18,791 nt of DNA from Bacillus sp. JCM 19058 (GCA_001310555.1 BAXO01000099.1:1-18791), one strand, 5' to 3'; shown: positions 7,747 to 16,933, counted from the first letter of the stretch. Program-made: numbers and translations. The notes: a model not told the origin generated them from the letters alone.

Positions 7747-9244
7747 ATGTTTAGTGTTGTGCACGCTTTTCAAATGGCTTCTCATCATGACGCCATCATC
7801 ATCGGAACATTCGAAAATGAAGGATGGGAGGGTGAGGCTGCAAACATCGATCAGGCGCTCAATAATCAGCTATCAGCTTTGAAGAAAAACAAACGCATTA
7901 AGACTAAATGCGGTGAAGTTACTACGGTTTTCACGCTTGGACAGCTCGGGGCTGAAGCGGTATACGTAGTCGGACTAGGGAAGAAAGAGGAATTGACGCT
8001 CGATAAGCTTCGTCAAGCCTTTGGAGCAGTATCAAAAAAAGCAAAAAAAGTGACCGGCTGAAGCATTTGGCCATTTGCTTGCAAAGCTTCGTGACACCAG
8101 AATGTCAAGCGATCGAACTGGCGTTTACTTTTGGGGAGGCCTTGGCATTAGGTACATATCAGCTAGTAGATTATAAAGAAAAAAACTAATGAAGTCGATA
8201 TTCGCGTGGAAAGCGTTATGCTGTATGTCGAGCGGGAGCAGGTAAGCGATCAATTGACCGCTGCTGCAGAAAATGGCTATATTTTCGGGGGAGGTGTCAA
8301 TCGTGCCCGGACGCTAGTAAACATTCCTGCTAATTTGCTGACACCTTCTGATTTAGCGGAAGAATCGAAACAGCTCGCTGAAAAGCATGGCTTTGAGCTT
8401 GAAATCCTTGGACCCGAAGAGATGGAGCGACTTGGGATGGGCGCCCTGCTTGCTGTAGCAGCGGGAAGTGAACAGCCACCGAGAATGATTATTTTGAAGT
8501 ATCAAGGTAAGGAAGCTTGGGAAGATGTTATCGGCTTGGTCGGAAAAGGGCTGACGTTTGATTCTGGAGGCATTTCCTTAAAGCCAAGCGCAAATATGCA
8601 CGAAATGAAAAGCGACATGGGGGGCGCGGCAGCTGTGCTTGGAGCCATGGATATTATCGGGCAGCTGAAGCCCGCTGAAAATGTTCTAGCTGTTATTCCT
8701 TCCACTGAAAACCTTGTAAACGGCAAGGCGTTGAAGCCCGGCGATGTCATTCGTTCACTAAGTGGAAAAACGATTGAGGTAAAAAAATACTGATGCTGAA
8801 GGTCGCTTAATACTAGCTGATGGGCTGGCGTATGCAAAACAGTTGGGAGCCGATTATTTGATTGACGTTGCGACATTGACCGGAGCAGTAGGGGTGGCTC
8901 TTGGTAATTGTACAACAGGTGTGGTGGCTAATCATGACAGATGGATGGAACAGGTGGAGCAAGCGGCTCTGAAAGCTGGAGAATGGATTTGGCGTTTTCC
9001 AAATCACCAGCCTTACCTCGATCTCGTTAAATCAAGTGATGTGGCTGATTTAAATAATGCACCTGGTCGGGCTGCCGGCAGTATTACAGCGGGATTATTT
9101 CTAGGTGAATTTGCGGAGGAAACACCGTGGGTCCACTTAGACATCGCTGGTACGGCATTACAGCATAAAGCGTCAAGCTTAGGACCAGCGGGGGGAACGG
9201 GCGTAATGGTAAGAACACTTGCCCATTTGATCGTAAACAAATAG
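7747..9244 (+). CDS. pepA: Leucyl aminopeptidase PepA (M17), several frameshifts
   Basis: A cytosolic hexameric two-metal exopeptidase removing N-terminal residues such as Leu. The start ATG follows AAGGGGG. The N-terminal domain includes [22 protein letters not shown]. The catalytic domain shows [26 protein letters not shown], the TDAEGRL metal-binding motif, and the C-terminal [11 protein letters not shown]...GTGVM. The frame breaks at four runs of seven A: 8034-8040, 8043-8049, 8179-8185 and 8781-8787. Reading each as six restores one frame of about 498 residues. The last correction rebuilds NTDAEGR exactly at its first residue. Without it the protein would lose catalytic residues. The intermediate piece 8050-8180 ([14 protein letters not shown]...[11 protein letters not shown]) is also clearly family sequence. 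No T-tract terminator follows. Confidence 0.9.
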
Positions 9245-9292
9245 TTATCGCACGTATAAAGTCGCATAAACTGCAAAGGTTAAAGGAATCAC

Positions 9293-9321
9293 GTGCAACC
9301 ATCAAGTGATAACGATATAAT
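9293..9321 (+). promoter_or_regulatory. Possible promoter of the RDD gene
   Basis: Perfect TATAAT (9316-9321) with no convincing -35 at the expected distance. It lies about 38 bases before the start codon. Confidence 0.3.
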
Positions 9322-9358
9322 GGATGAGTATTGGTAGAGAGATGGAGGGAGTGAAAGA

Positions 9359-9788
9359 ATGGTTAATCAGCCAGCGGGATTCTGGATTCGTCTCGGTGCA
9401 GGCATTTTAGATTCCTTGATTATCGCCTTACCGGTTATGGTAATTGCTAACACATTTAGTTGATGGTGAAAGCCTTTCTTCACTAATGCAATTGTTATAC
9501 GGACTTATTGTTCCGGTTATTTGGTATGGTTATACGGTAGGAAAACGAATTTGCGGTATTCGCATCGTCAAGCTTGACGGATCGAATGTAGGGATCGGGA
9601 CGATGCTCTTAAGGGATATTGTGGCAGGCTTTGTTTATGTGATTACGCTAGGAATTGCCGTGATTGTTAGCGGCTTTATGGTTATATTTCGTCAAGATAA
9701 GCGCTCATTGCACGACATGATTGCCCAAACCTACGTCACGTATCAATCTCCAGAAGAAACGATGCAGGCAACGCTGGAGCGCGAGTAA
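9359..9788 (+). CDS. RDD-family membrane protein, one frameshift
   Basis: RDD proteins are small membrane proteins with three hydrophobic segments. Some are implicated in ion or solute transport, but most have no known function. Starting at ATG 9359-9361 (GGAGG ten bases upstream), the N-terminus is PAGFWIRLGAGILDSLIIALPVMV, holding the family Arg and the first Asp in a membrane segment. A second segment is LLYGLIVPVIWYGYTVGKRICGIRIV. A third is IVAGFVYVITLGIAVIVSGFMVIF. The last family Asp is in SLHDMIAQTYV. One surplus base near 9442-9443 breaks the frame, giving an early stop at about 34 residues; the corrected length is about 142. Without the correction only the second part (from 9444) would be found. 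Confidence 0.8.
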
Positions 9789-9826
9789 AGTAAAAAGGAC
9801 TCATTTGAGTCCTTTTTTACTTTACT
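9784..9826. terminator. Bidirectional terminator between the RDD and HU genes
   Basis: An almost perfect 19-bp inverted repeat around a 4-base ATTT loop, core AAAAAGGACTC/GAGTCCTTTTTT. The T arm has one extra T (six versus five A). It overlaps the last codons of both genes. Confidence 0.88.
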
Positions 9827-10089
9827 GCATCTTTAAGCTGTTTTCCTGCCTTGAAAGCCGGGGTTTTCGTCGCTGCAATGTCGATTTCCTCCCCAGTTTG
9901 TGGGTTTCTTCCTTTTCTTGCCGCACGTTCACGAACTTCAAAGTTACCAAAGCCGATAAGCTGTACAGACTCTCCTTTTGACATCGATTCCGAAATGAGC
10001 TCCAACACTGTATTCACAGCATGACCTGCATCTTTTTTCGACAATTGAGTACGTTCGGCAACAGCCTGAACAAGTTCGGTTTTATTCAT
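9817..10089 (-). CDS. HU-family DNA-binding protein
   Basis: HU is a small dimeric histone-like protein that bends and compacts DNA. The 90-residue protein is complete and in one frame. Visible features: [21 protein letters not shown] (helical dimerisation body), [25 protein letters not shown] (the beta arm with its conserved Gly-Phe-Gly-Asn-Phe and Arg-rich loop) and the [16 protein letters not shown] tail. The start follows AGGAGATGAG. In Bacillus the main HU gene (hbs) usually sits near spoIVA/folE, so this may be a second copy. That is inference from position only. Confidence 0.93.
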   Translation of the reverse strand: MNKTELVQAVAERTQLSKKDAGHAVNTVLELISESMSKGESVQLIGFGNFEVRERAARKGRNPQTGEEIDIAATKTPAFKAGKQLKDAVK

Positions 10090-10152
10090 TTTCTCATCTC
10101 CTAATCAATTCATAGATTCATACTGGTATCATCATTGCCGGTTTGAAAGGTT

Positions 10153-10997
10153 TTATACATCATTTATTAATTTTTTTTTCAATATTTTTTTTACTTGATA
10201 GAGAGAGGCATTAATTTCTCCCCCAATTACGAGGATGATTCCGCTTAAAAAGAACCATAGCATCAATATTACGACTGCACCAAGGCTGCCGTATGTTGTC
10301 GAGTAATTCGAGAAGTTACTAACATAAAGCGAAAAGCCGTAAGAAATGATTTGCCAGCCTATCGTTGCAACGAGAGCCCCGACAACGACGTTCCTAAACT
10401 TGAGCTGAATGTTTGGTGCCAGCCAATAAAGGACCATGAGAAACAAGGTCATTAGGGAAATACCGACAACCCAACGAAGCAAGTGGAGAAGTTGATACAC
10501 CTCCCCAGTTAATGTAAAGAAAGTGTCAATGCCGATAATAATCAGGTTACCGAAAACAGGAAGAAGAAGGGTAGCAACGATGACAAGAATCATACCGAGC
10601 GTCATAAAAATGGAGAGGAAACGAACGGTAATCAAATGGCGTGTCTCTTCGATATTGTAGGAACGATTGATTGCACGAATCAGCGCATTCAGACCGTTTG
10701 AAGCCGACCAAATCGTTGCGATAATCCCAAATGAAAGCAGTCCGCCTTGGGGCTTCGTCACTACGTCCAGTATCGTTGTCGTGACTAATTCAGCAAGTCC
10801 TTCCGGTATGTAGTAATCAATGAGAACATACAATTGGTTAACGTCAAGGTTTAAATAAGGAACGAGAGCAAGTAGAAAGATTAGTAACGGGAAAATGGAG
10901 AGCATAAAATAATAAAGCAAGAGTAGCGGCCCAATCTTGGACGGGATCGGTTTTTAAATTTTGTCATCAACGTATTGAAAAATGAACGTCTTCTCAT
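10153..10997 (-). CDS. YihY/BrkB-family membrane protein, one frameshift
   Basis: This inner membrane protein family (often called YihY or virulence factor BrkB) has about six hydrophobic helices and no firmly assigned activity. It was once mistaken for RNase BN. The sequence shows LLLLYYFMLSIFPLLIFLLALVP, a central IWSASNGLNALIRAINRSYN segment typical of the family, and TYGSLGAVVILMLWFFLSGIILVIGGEINA near the C-terminus. The likely start is ATG 10995-10997 with AAAGGA upstream. The frame breaks at five T on plus (10951-10955). One added base joins KFKK to PIPSKIGPLLLLYYF and gives about 281 residues. The C-terminus lies in A-rich runs (10170-10192) and so may also be miscounted. Confidence 0.83.
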
Positions 10998-11076
10998 GAA
11001 ATAATCATCCTTTGTATGAATTAACTACCTTTTTGCTCCTTCATTCCTCTTTTTGACCTCGGTTAAACGCTTCGAT

Positions 11077-11105
11077 TTTACAGGAAATCACGATTTAGGT
11101 ATACT
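11077..11105 (+). promoter_or_regulatory. Sigma-A promoter of luxS
   Basis: TTTACA (11077-11082), a 17-base spacer, TATACT (11100-11105), giving a leader of about 30 bases. Confidence 0.65.
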
Positions 11106-11142
11106 TGACTTAGAAATATCGCCCATAAGGAGAGTGAGAAGA

Positions 11143-11615
11143 ATGCCAACAGTTGAAAGCTTTGAGCTCGATCACACGGTTGTAAAAGCTCCTTACGTCC
11201 GTCATTGTGGTACTCACGGCGTAGGAACCGATGGTCTAGTTAATAAATTCGACCTTCGCTTTTGTCAACCGAACAAGCAGTCTATGAATCCTGATGTCAT
11301 TCATACGATGGAGCATTTGCTCGCTCTTAATATTCGCCGTTTTGTTGAAGAATATGAGCACTTTGATGTGATTGATTTATCACCAATGGGCTGTCAAACC
11401 GGGTTTTATTTAATTATGAGCGGAGCTCCGACGGTTGATGAGATCCTCGATATTCTCGAGAAACGATGAATTATTCTCTTGATATAGATGAAGTGCCGGC
11501 CGCAACCGAAAAACAATGCGGGCAAGCAAAGCTTCATAATCTCGAAGGAGCTAAGCGTTTAATGAAATTTTGGCTTTCCCAGAATAAAGAATCTTTACAG
11601 CAGGTTTTTGCTTAG
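11143..11615 (+). CDS. luxS: S-ribosylhomocysteine lyase LuxS, one frameshift
   Basis: LuxS cleaves S-ribosylhomocysteine to homocysteine and DPD, the precursor of autoinducer-2, in the activated-methyl cycle. The start is ATG 11143-11145 after AAGGAG; longer in-frame readings upstream lack a site. His54 and His58 (HTMEH) and Cys84 (MGCQTG) are at the standard positions. One base is missing in AAA at 11461-11463. Restoring it gives [27 protein letters not shown], puts the third metal ligand at Cys126 and yields exactly the canonical 157 residues. Without it the protein ends at about residue 108 and lacks that ligand. It is monocistronic. Confidence 0.94.
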
Positions 11616-11628
11616 GGAAGTGTCATCA

Positions 11629-11658
11629 CCCTGCTCCAGCCACGGAGCAGGGCTTTTG
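11629..11658 (+). terminator. Terminator of luxS
   Basis: Perfect 9-bp stem CCCTGCTCC/GGAGCAGGG (11629-11637, 11644-11652), 6-base loop, then CTTTTGTTT. It starts 13 bases after the corrected luxS stop. Confidence 0.85.
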
Positions 11659-11872
11659 TTTATCTGCGAGCTCGGATATTTGGTGCTGTTAAACGAAGTC
11701 GTTTACGTTAGCGTTATAGCTTAATTTTATAATACGTAGGGCGTGTAGAGCTTAAGCCCATTTCCAAAAAGCAAGAGCGATTTCAGTTCCTATTGACAAT
11801 GTTTTTCTTATAAGTGTTCTTTTTTTTAGACCGAGTCCTCTGTGGACATTGGCGTGCAAAAAAATAACATTC

Positions 11873-11917
11873 GTTAGGCGTTACTGATATGGTATGATAG
11901 ACAAAATAACGCCTGAC
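11873..11917 (+). promoter_or_regulatory. Dyad operator around the alaR-alaT -10 box
   Basis: GTTAGGCGTTA (11873-11883) and TAACGCCTGAC (11907-11917) are inverted, 10 of 11 bases matching, with a 23-base spacer. A -10-like TATGAT lies at 11893-11898 between the arms. The -35 position (TTCGTT) is poor. A related TTAGCGTTA lies near 11708-11716. The rest of 11653-11957 has no gene. Confidence 0.55.
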
Positions 11918-11957
11918 ATTACCATTAAGCAGAACGAAAGGGGAAGGAATACAAAAA

Positions 11958-12453
11958 ATGAATAGCAAGGAAATTGAAGTATTACATATTATTGAAGAGA
12001 ATGGACGAGTTGACCTCGATTCATTGGCCAAAATGGTCGGTATAAGCAAGGAAGAGGTGAATGCGATCCTTTTGAAGCTTGAACGCGATAAAGTCATCCT
12101 TAGCTATTCTGCTGTCATTGATTGGAGCAAAATAAAGGAGACGAATGGAGTCACAGCAACCATTGATGTCAAGGTAACCCCACAGCGCGGGGTCGGCTTT
12201 GATGAAGTCGCCGAGCGAATTTATCGTTTCCCGGCAGTGAAGGCATTATATTTAATGTCTGGGGCATACGATCTATCGGTCGTCATTGAAGGGGAATCGA
12301 TGTCAGAAATTGCCCATTTTGTATCTGAAAAGCTTTCGACAATTGACTCCGTGATTTCAACTACGACTCATTTCCAATTAAAAAAAATATAAGCATGACG
12401 GAGTGATTTTTGAAGAGGTCGAAGAAGATAGAAGGATAGTGGTGGCGCCATGA
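11958..12453 (+). CDS. alaR: Lrp/AsnC-family regulator AlaR, one frameshift near the end
   Basis: The orthologue AlaR (YugG) in B. subtilis controls the alanine transaminase gene alaT. Residues 1-55 form the AsnC-type helix-turn-helix (EIEVLHIIEENGRVDLDSLAKMVGISKEEV). The rest is the Lrp ligand-sensing domain (VKALYLMSGAYDLSVVIEGESM). Start ATG follows AAAGGGGAAGG. A run of eight A (12380-12387) causes a stop after THFQLKKI. Reading seven continues as LKKYKHDGVIFEEVEEDRR to a TGA at 12451-12453, about 164 residues. The corrected stop overlaps the alaT start (ATGA), as expected for an operon. Confidence 0.88.
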
Positions 12454-13626
12454 CTTCATCATCAGCAAAAACCAATTCCCGTCTTTCCTTGCGTGTTCAG
12501 TCTATAAAGCCATCAGGCATTCGTCGTTTTTTTGATTTGGCTTCCAAAATGGATAATATTATTTCGTTAGGGGTGGGTGAACCGGACTTTATTACGCCTT
12601 GGAATATTCGTGAAGCCAGCATTTCATCGATGGAGCGTGGATTTACAGCTTATTCGGCTAATCCTGGAATTATTGAACTAAGGGAAGCAATCGCCGACTA
12701 TATGAACGGCCAAATTCAGGTGCAGTACGATCCAGAAACGGAGGTACTTGTTACGGTTGGAGCCAGTGAAGCGATAGATATCGGAATGAGGGCAATTCTT
12801 GACGAAGGTGATGAGGTTATCGTTGTCGAGCCCAGCTTCGTTGCCTATGCGCCTCTTATTTCGTTGGCGGGAGGCGTACCGGTTCCTGTTGGAACGAAGC
12901 TAGATCAAGAATTTAAGGTGTCGGCCGAGCAGCTGGAGCAGGCAATTAGTCCAAAGACAAAGGCGATTATCATTTGTTTTCCGAACAATCCGACAGGTGC
13001 GACGATGGAACAGGAAGAGTTAAAAAGCATTGCTGAGTTTTGTCAGCGCCATGACTTATTCGTGTTTTCGGATGAAATATATGCGGAGCTAACATACGAT
13101 ACCGAGCATTTCAGTATCGCGGCATTAGAAGGCATGAAAGATCGAACGATATTAATCTCTGGGTTTTCTAAGGCTTTTGCGATGACGGGCTGGAGGCTAG
13201 GCTTTGTGCTCGCTCCCCCTGATCTATCTGCCGCGATGCTGAAAATTCATCAATACAGCCTAATGTGTGCTCCGACAATGGCACAGTACGGTGCACTTGA
13301 GGCGTTACAGAGCGGAATGGACGATGTCAAGCGAATGAAGCAGTCTTATAGCAGCGGCGTAATTTCTTCGTGAAATCGTGCACCGAAGTCGGATTATCCT
13401 GTCATTTGCCAGGAGGCGCATTTTACGCGTTTCCGTCTATTGCGAAAACTGGACTTACTTCGGAGGAATTTGCTGAAAGACTGCTTCTCGAGCAAAAAGT
13501 CGCCGTCGTACCAGGCAGTGTGTTCGGTGAAGGTGGGGAGGGCATATTCGTTGCTCCTACGCAACCTCAATGGACAATTTGAAGGAATCGATCGGAAGAA
13601 TTGGGAAGTTTCTGGAGTCGTATTAA
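12450..13626 (+). CDS. alaT: Alanine transaminase AlaT (class I/II, PLP), two frameshifts
   Basis: This PLP enzyme interconverts pyruvate and alanine using glutamate; the orthologue is YugH. Residues: NNPTG 179-183, SDEIY 207-211, and the PLP lysine Lys241 in SGFSKAFAMTGWRLGF. It starts at ATG 12450, overlapping the alaR stop. One base is missing near 13351-13356 (restored QSYxxRRNFFVKSCTEVGL) and another near 13540-13543. The second correction yields GEGGEGHIRCSYATSMDNL, recovering the substrate-carboxylate arginine. It then ends IGRIGKFLESY at 13626, about 392 residues. The uncorrected frame would lose the C-terminal domain. Confidence 0.9.
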
Positions 13627-13801
13627 GCGTAAGCTTGGAGTTTCTTAATAGGTGATTTCAGCAGGCCTATCAATAGCTAACAAAGAAGGTAGTACGAATT
13701 TTCAGTGCTTGTTTTAACGTACTGTTTTAATGCTAAATTCCACCTGGGCTCCTTGCTGCTCTAGCTTGTTGTAGTGCAAAGCTTCATTACGGAGGTCCAG
13801 T

Positions 13802-13900
13802 ATGCACGTAATAGCGATATACGCACACACGTCATTTGGTGTGCGTCTTTCTTATGGTAAAATGGAAAAGCGAAAGCTTACAGTACGAGGAAAAGGATGA
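13802..13900 (+). CDS. Possible 32-residue leader peptide ahead of thiM
   Basis: ATG 13802 follows an excellent GGAGGT site (13791-13796) and opens 33 codons ending TGA at 13898-13900. The thiM ATG begins at the very next base. The peptide (MHVIAIYAHTSFGVRLSYG then a basic tail) matches nothing I know. An inverted repeat at 13821-13846 lies inside it. A chance frame of this length is possible, so the ribosome site and the abutting stop/start are the only support. Confidence 0.35.
   Translation: MHVIAIYAHTSFGVRLSYGKMEKRKLTVRGKG
13821..13850 (+). terminator. Hairpin in the thiM leader, terminator-like
   Basis: Perfect 8-bp stem ACGCACAC/GTGTGCGT (13821-13828, 13839-13846) and 10-base loop, followed by CTTTCTTA. 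It could end alaT transcription or act as an attenuator for thiM. The T tract is interrupted. Confidence 0.5.
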
Positions 13901-14697
13901 ATGAAGATGCGGATCAAACATATAAGGAAAGAAAATCCTCTTATTCATTGCATGACAAATGTAGTTGTCACCAATTTTACTGCGAACGGACTATTGGCTA
14001 TCGGGGCTTCACCAGTAATGGCATATGCAAAAGAGGAAGTTACAGAAATGGCCAAAGTCGCTGGAGCGCTGCTTTTAAACATAGGAACGCTATCCCATGA
14101 ACAAGCAGAGGCCATGCTTATCGCCGGACAAGCTGCGACCCAGGCTGGCGTGCCAGTCGTACTCGATCCGGTCGGAGCCGGTGCAACGACGCTGCGAACA
14201 GACGTAAGCAAGCGACTGCTTGAACAGGTGAACCCAACCGTATTAAGGGGGAATGCAGGAGAAATTGCTTCCTTACTTGGAAAAACAGTAAACGTGAAAG
14301 GTGTCGATGGAGCTATTTCCGGCGATAACGGAGAATTAGCAAAGCAAGCGGCTAAGCAATTCGGCTGTCTGGTCGCTGTTACTGGTGAAATCGATGCAGT
14401 TTCAGACGGCCATCGAGTTGATCTTGTCTATAATGGTCATCCGTGGCTAACAAAGGTAGTCGGGGCTGGCTGCTTGCTCGGTGCCGTAATTGCTGCGTTT
14501 CTCGCCAGTGAAAAAACAGACCCGCTTCGAGCGGTGACTGAAGCGTTAAGCTTTACGGAGTGGCGGCAGAGCTAGCTTTTGCGAAGACGAGAGAACAAGG
14601 GGTTGCCAGCTTTCAAATCGAATTTTTAAATCAGATATACATGGTGACCGATGAAGTAGCAACAAAGCTTCAGCGCAGTGAAACTAAAGAATATTAA
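13901..14697 (+). CDS. thiM: Hydroxyethylthiazole kinase ThiM, one frameshift
   Basis: ThiM phosphorylates 4-methyl-5-hydroxyethylthiazole, salvaging the thiazole half of thiamine. Family blocks in order: [56 protein letters not shown] and [13 protein letters not shown], the last holding the catalytic Cys. The start at ATG 13901 is taken; ATG 13907 is close behind and has the better-spaced AAGGA. A missing T at 14552-14554 breaks the frame. Adding it gives [29 protein letters not shown] and an end at 14697, 265 residues, typical. A TPP riboswitch is not visible. It is probably cotranscribed with the helicase gene 13 bases downstream. Confidence 0.9.
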
Positions 14698-14710
14698 GAG
14701 AGGATAAGAG

Positions 14711-15853
14711 ATGAAACCGATGTTTAATATGCCTCAAATACCAGATGAGCTACGGAGAGCACTTGAGACGATGGAGATCGTCGAACCGACGGATATTCAA
14801 GCAAAAGTCATACCGGAAGCACTTGCCGGCCAGGATATAGTCGCTCGTTCACAAACAGGAACAGGAAAAACACTTGCCTATTTACTACCAACGTTAGCTT
14901 TGATGAAGCCTGATGAAAAAGGTTTACAAGCTTTAGTGCTTGCACCGACTCAGGAGTTAGCGATGCAAATTGTTGAAGTTGCGAAAGCGTTGACGGCTGA
15001 CAGTGGGCTCAGAGTTGACGCCTTCATAGGAGGAGCGAATATTAAGCGACAAATCGAACGATTGAAAAAGCAGAAGCCGCAACTGGTTATTGGAACTCCG
15101 GGGAGGGTGCTTGAGCTCGTTGAGCAAAAGAAACTTAAGCTCCACCAAGTTAGAACCGTTGTCGGTGATGAAGCCGATCGAATGGTAGCAGAACAGCATT
15201 CATGGGATGCGTTTCTTCAATTAGCAAAACGAATCGGTCGTGAACGTCAATATGTATTTGTTTCTGCAACGATTCCTCCGAATTTCGCTGAACGGGTTGC
15301 CGATTTTGCGCCGTTTATCGTCCAGCTTGAGGCAGAGGGTGGATTGCTAGACAATGAGCTCGTTCAGCACGTCTGGATTCAAATTGAAGGCAGAGATCGA
15401 ATCGATACAGTAAGAAAGCTACTTCATGCCGAAGCGATTAAGCGAGGAATTATTTTCGTGAATCGTCTTGAAAAGGTCATTGAAACGACAGAAAAGCTAC
15501 GCTACCGGGGCATTAAGGCTGCCGCCTTGTCTTCAGACAGCAGTAAACAGGAGCGAGAAAAGGCCTTGCAGCAGTTTAGAAGAGGCGAGGTCGATGTGTT
15601 AGTCGCTACCGATGTCGCCTCACGTGGATTAGACGTTGACGATGTCACTCATATTATTCAACTGGATCCAGCGGCTACCCCCGAGAGCTATCTTCACCGT
15701 GCCGGGAGGACGGGGAGAATGGGGAAAGCGGGAATGGTTATTTCCTTAATCGAATCACACGATCGATATAAGCTAGACAAATACAGGCGAGAACTAGACG
15801 TACCAATGGTTAAAGGTTATTTAGCAAAAGGAGAATTAACCATTGGCACCTGA
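14711..15853 (+). CDS. yfmL: DEAD-box RNA helicase (YfmL-like)
   Basis: An ATP-dependent RNA helicase of cytosolic RNA remodelling. YfmL of B. subtilis, the closest type by size, is linked to ribosome assembly and cold growth. The 380 residues are intact: Q-motif PTDIQ 26-30, Walker A SQTGTGKT 47-54, TPGR 129-132, DEAD 153-156, SAT 185-187, ATDVASRGLD 299-308 and HRAGRTGR 329-336. Motif Ia reads PTQEL (79-83) rather than the usual PTREL. There is no basic C-terminal extension. The start has GAGAGGAT nearby and lies 13 bases past thiM. Confidence 0.88.
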   Translation: MKPMFNMPQIPDELRRALETMEIVEPTDIQAKVIPEALAGQDIVARSQTGTGKTLAYLLPTLALMKPDEKGLQALVLAPTQELAMQIVEVAKALTADSGLRVDAFIGGANIKRQIERLKKQKPQLVIGTPGRVLELVEQKKLKLHQVRTVVGDEADRMVAEQHSWDAFLQLAKRIGRERQYVFVSATIPPNFAERVADFAPFIVQLEAEGGLLDNELVQHVWIQIEGRDRIDTVRKLLHAEAIKRGIIFVNRLEKVIETTEKLRYRGIKAAALSSDSSKQEREKALQQFRRGEVDVLVATDVASRGLDVDDVTHIIQLDPAATPESYLHRAGRTGRMGKAGMVISLIESHDRYKLDKYRRELDVPMVKGYLAKGELTIGT

Positions 15854-15880
15854 ATAGAGCAAGATGGGGTGAGGAGTACC

Positions 15881-15904
15881 AAAGGGAGCGATCGCTTCCT
15901 TTTT
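15881..15904 (+). terminator. Terminator after the DEAD-box helicase gene
   Basis: 9-bp stem AAAGGGAGC/GCTTCCTTT with one G-T pair around GATC, then TTTAT, 27 bases after the stop. Confidence 0.7.
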
Positions 15905-16310
15905 ATATATGAAAGGAAGCATCAAATGTCGCCCACGCGATTTCCCATTGAAGTAAAGCCGCTTCTAGCTCCATGCGCCAAGCAACGAGCAAACTTCCAT
16001 CGGCTCTTTCCGATCAGTCAAGGTCAGCTTCTTTCGTCCCTGTGTTTTCTTTATCTTTCCCGACACCGTCCTGTTTGTTAGTTGCTACAGCGGACGAAAT
16101 GCGCTTTTATTTCGGATATCAATGGTAGGACGGGGTTCGCGAGGCAAATGACGAATAGGTAGGCGCGATAAATATTGAAGAGCCAATTTTTCTACTTCGC
16201 GAGTGGGATTGAATGAGGGAAGTTAGGCATTTTTTAACGCCGCCCCAAACTTTGACGAAGATCCTAGTTGACTCATTTGCTTAAGTGGAAATCAAGAGGA
16301 GAAAATGACA
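15905..16310. other. Intergenic region with inverted repeats, no recognised gene
   Basis: No protein family is recognised; the longest plus-strand frame (15869-16081) starts inside the terminator and is unlike a real protein. CCGTCCT (16066-16072) pairs with AGGACGG (16127-16133), and CGAAAT/ATTTCG (16095-16100, 16109-16114) lies between, giving a nested hairpin. It may be a structured RNA or a dispersed repeat. Confidence 0.4.
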
Positions 16311-16312
16311 TT

Positions 16313-16341
16313 TTGCTATAAGTGTAAACCTATGTTAATAT
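16313..16341 (+). promoter_or_regulatory. Sigma-A promoter of yugI with extended -10
   Basis: TTGCTA (16313-16318), 17 bases, TGTTAATAT with the -10 at 16336-16341 and TG at the extended position. Confidence 0.6.
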
Positions 16342-16376
16342 TAAAAGGTTAAAAAATAGTTAGGAGATGTATGTGA

Positions 16377-16786
16377 ATGTCAAATTATGAAGTAGGCAGC
16401 ATTGTAGAAGGAAAAGTAACAGGAATCAAGCCTTTTGGCGCCTTTGTGGCAATCGATGACCAAAAACAGGGCTTAGTTCATATTTCGGAGGTGGCGCACG
16501 GTTTTGTCAAGGATATTAATGACGTTCTCGCTGTAGGCGATGATGTCAAAGTTAAGGTTATGTCTGTAGAGGAGGAAACAGGTAAAATCTCTTTATCTAT
16601 TCGTGCGACTCAACCGGCTCCTGAACGTCCAGCCCGTTCTAATAAACCTCGTCCAAGCGGTGGTGGAGCCCGCAAGCCTCAGCAGCAAAAAGGACAAGGT
16701 TTAACACACTAGAAGATAAGCTAAAGGAATGGTTAAAGCAATCTAATGAAATTCAAGCCGATTTGAATAAGCGTGCAAAGAAATAA
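16377..16786 (+). CDS. yugI: General stress protein 13 (S1 RNA-binding domain), one frameshift
   Basis: A small S1-domain protein of the YugI/GSP13 type, associated with RNA or ribosomes. Residues 1-78 are the S1 fold: VGSIVEGKVTGIKPFGAFVAID, GLVHISEVAHGFVKDI, VKVKVMSVEEETGKISLSIRA. A basic, Pro/Gly-rich linker follows. The frame is broken by a missing T in TTT (16700-16702). Restored, it reads GQGFNTLEDKLKEWLKQSNEIQADLNKRAKK to 16786, about 136 residues, matching the known coiled tail. Start ATG 16377 with AGGAG ten bases upstream. Confidence 0.9.
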
Positions 16787-16825
16787 TCCTTCTTATTTAG
16801 GGAATGAAAACGAAAGGAAAATAAT

Positions 16826-16858
16826 GAGTTTGGAGGAAAGTCTCCGAACTCGTTTTTT
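16826..16858 (+). terminator. Terminator of yugI
   Basis: 10-bp stem (16826-16835 with 16842-16851, one T-G pair), 6-base loop, then a run of T. Confidence 0.85.
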
Positions 16859-16933
16859 CCTTTATGTGCATTAATTTTCAGCAACCTTGATGTAACAGCT
16901 TGTTGAATTTGGGAACATAGGGGTATGACACCC

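Noticed and set aside
7747..9244. Genuine pseudogene status or a split multi-subunit aminopeptidase
   Set aside because: Shifts sit exactly at A7 runs and the corrected frame restores all catalytic motifs, matching the same pattern in pgi, luxS and others.
11616..11957. SAM-responsive riboswitch or small RNA near luxS
   Set aside because: Only the luxS terminator, a short TAAACG/CGTTTA repeat and the alaR dyad are visible; no riboswitch core.
13627..13900. TPP riboswitch upstream of thiM
   Set aside because: None of the conserved thi-box elements (such as CUGAGA and ACCUGAUC-like blocks) could be found.
15869..16081. Plus-strand 70-codon frame
   Set aside because: Begins before and reads through the helicase terminator; no ribosome site or recognisable domain.
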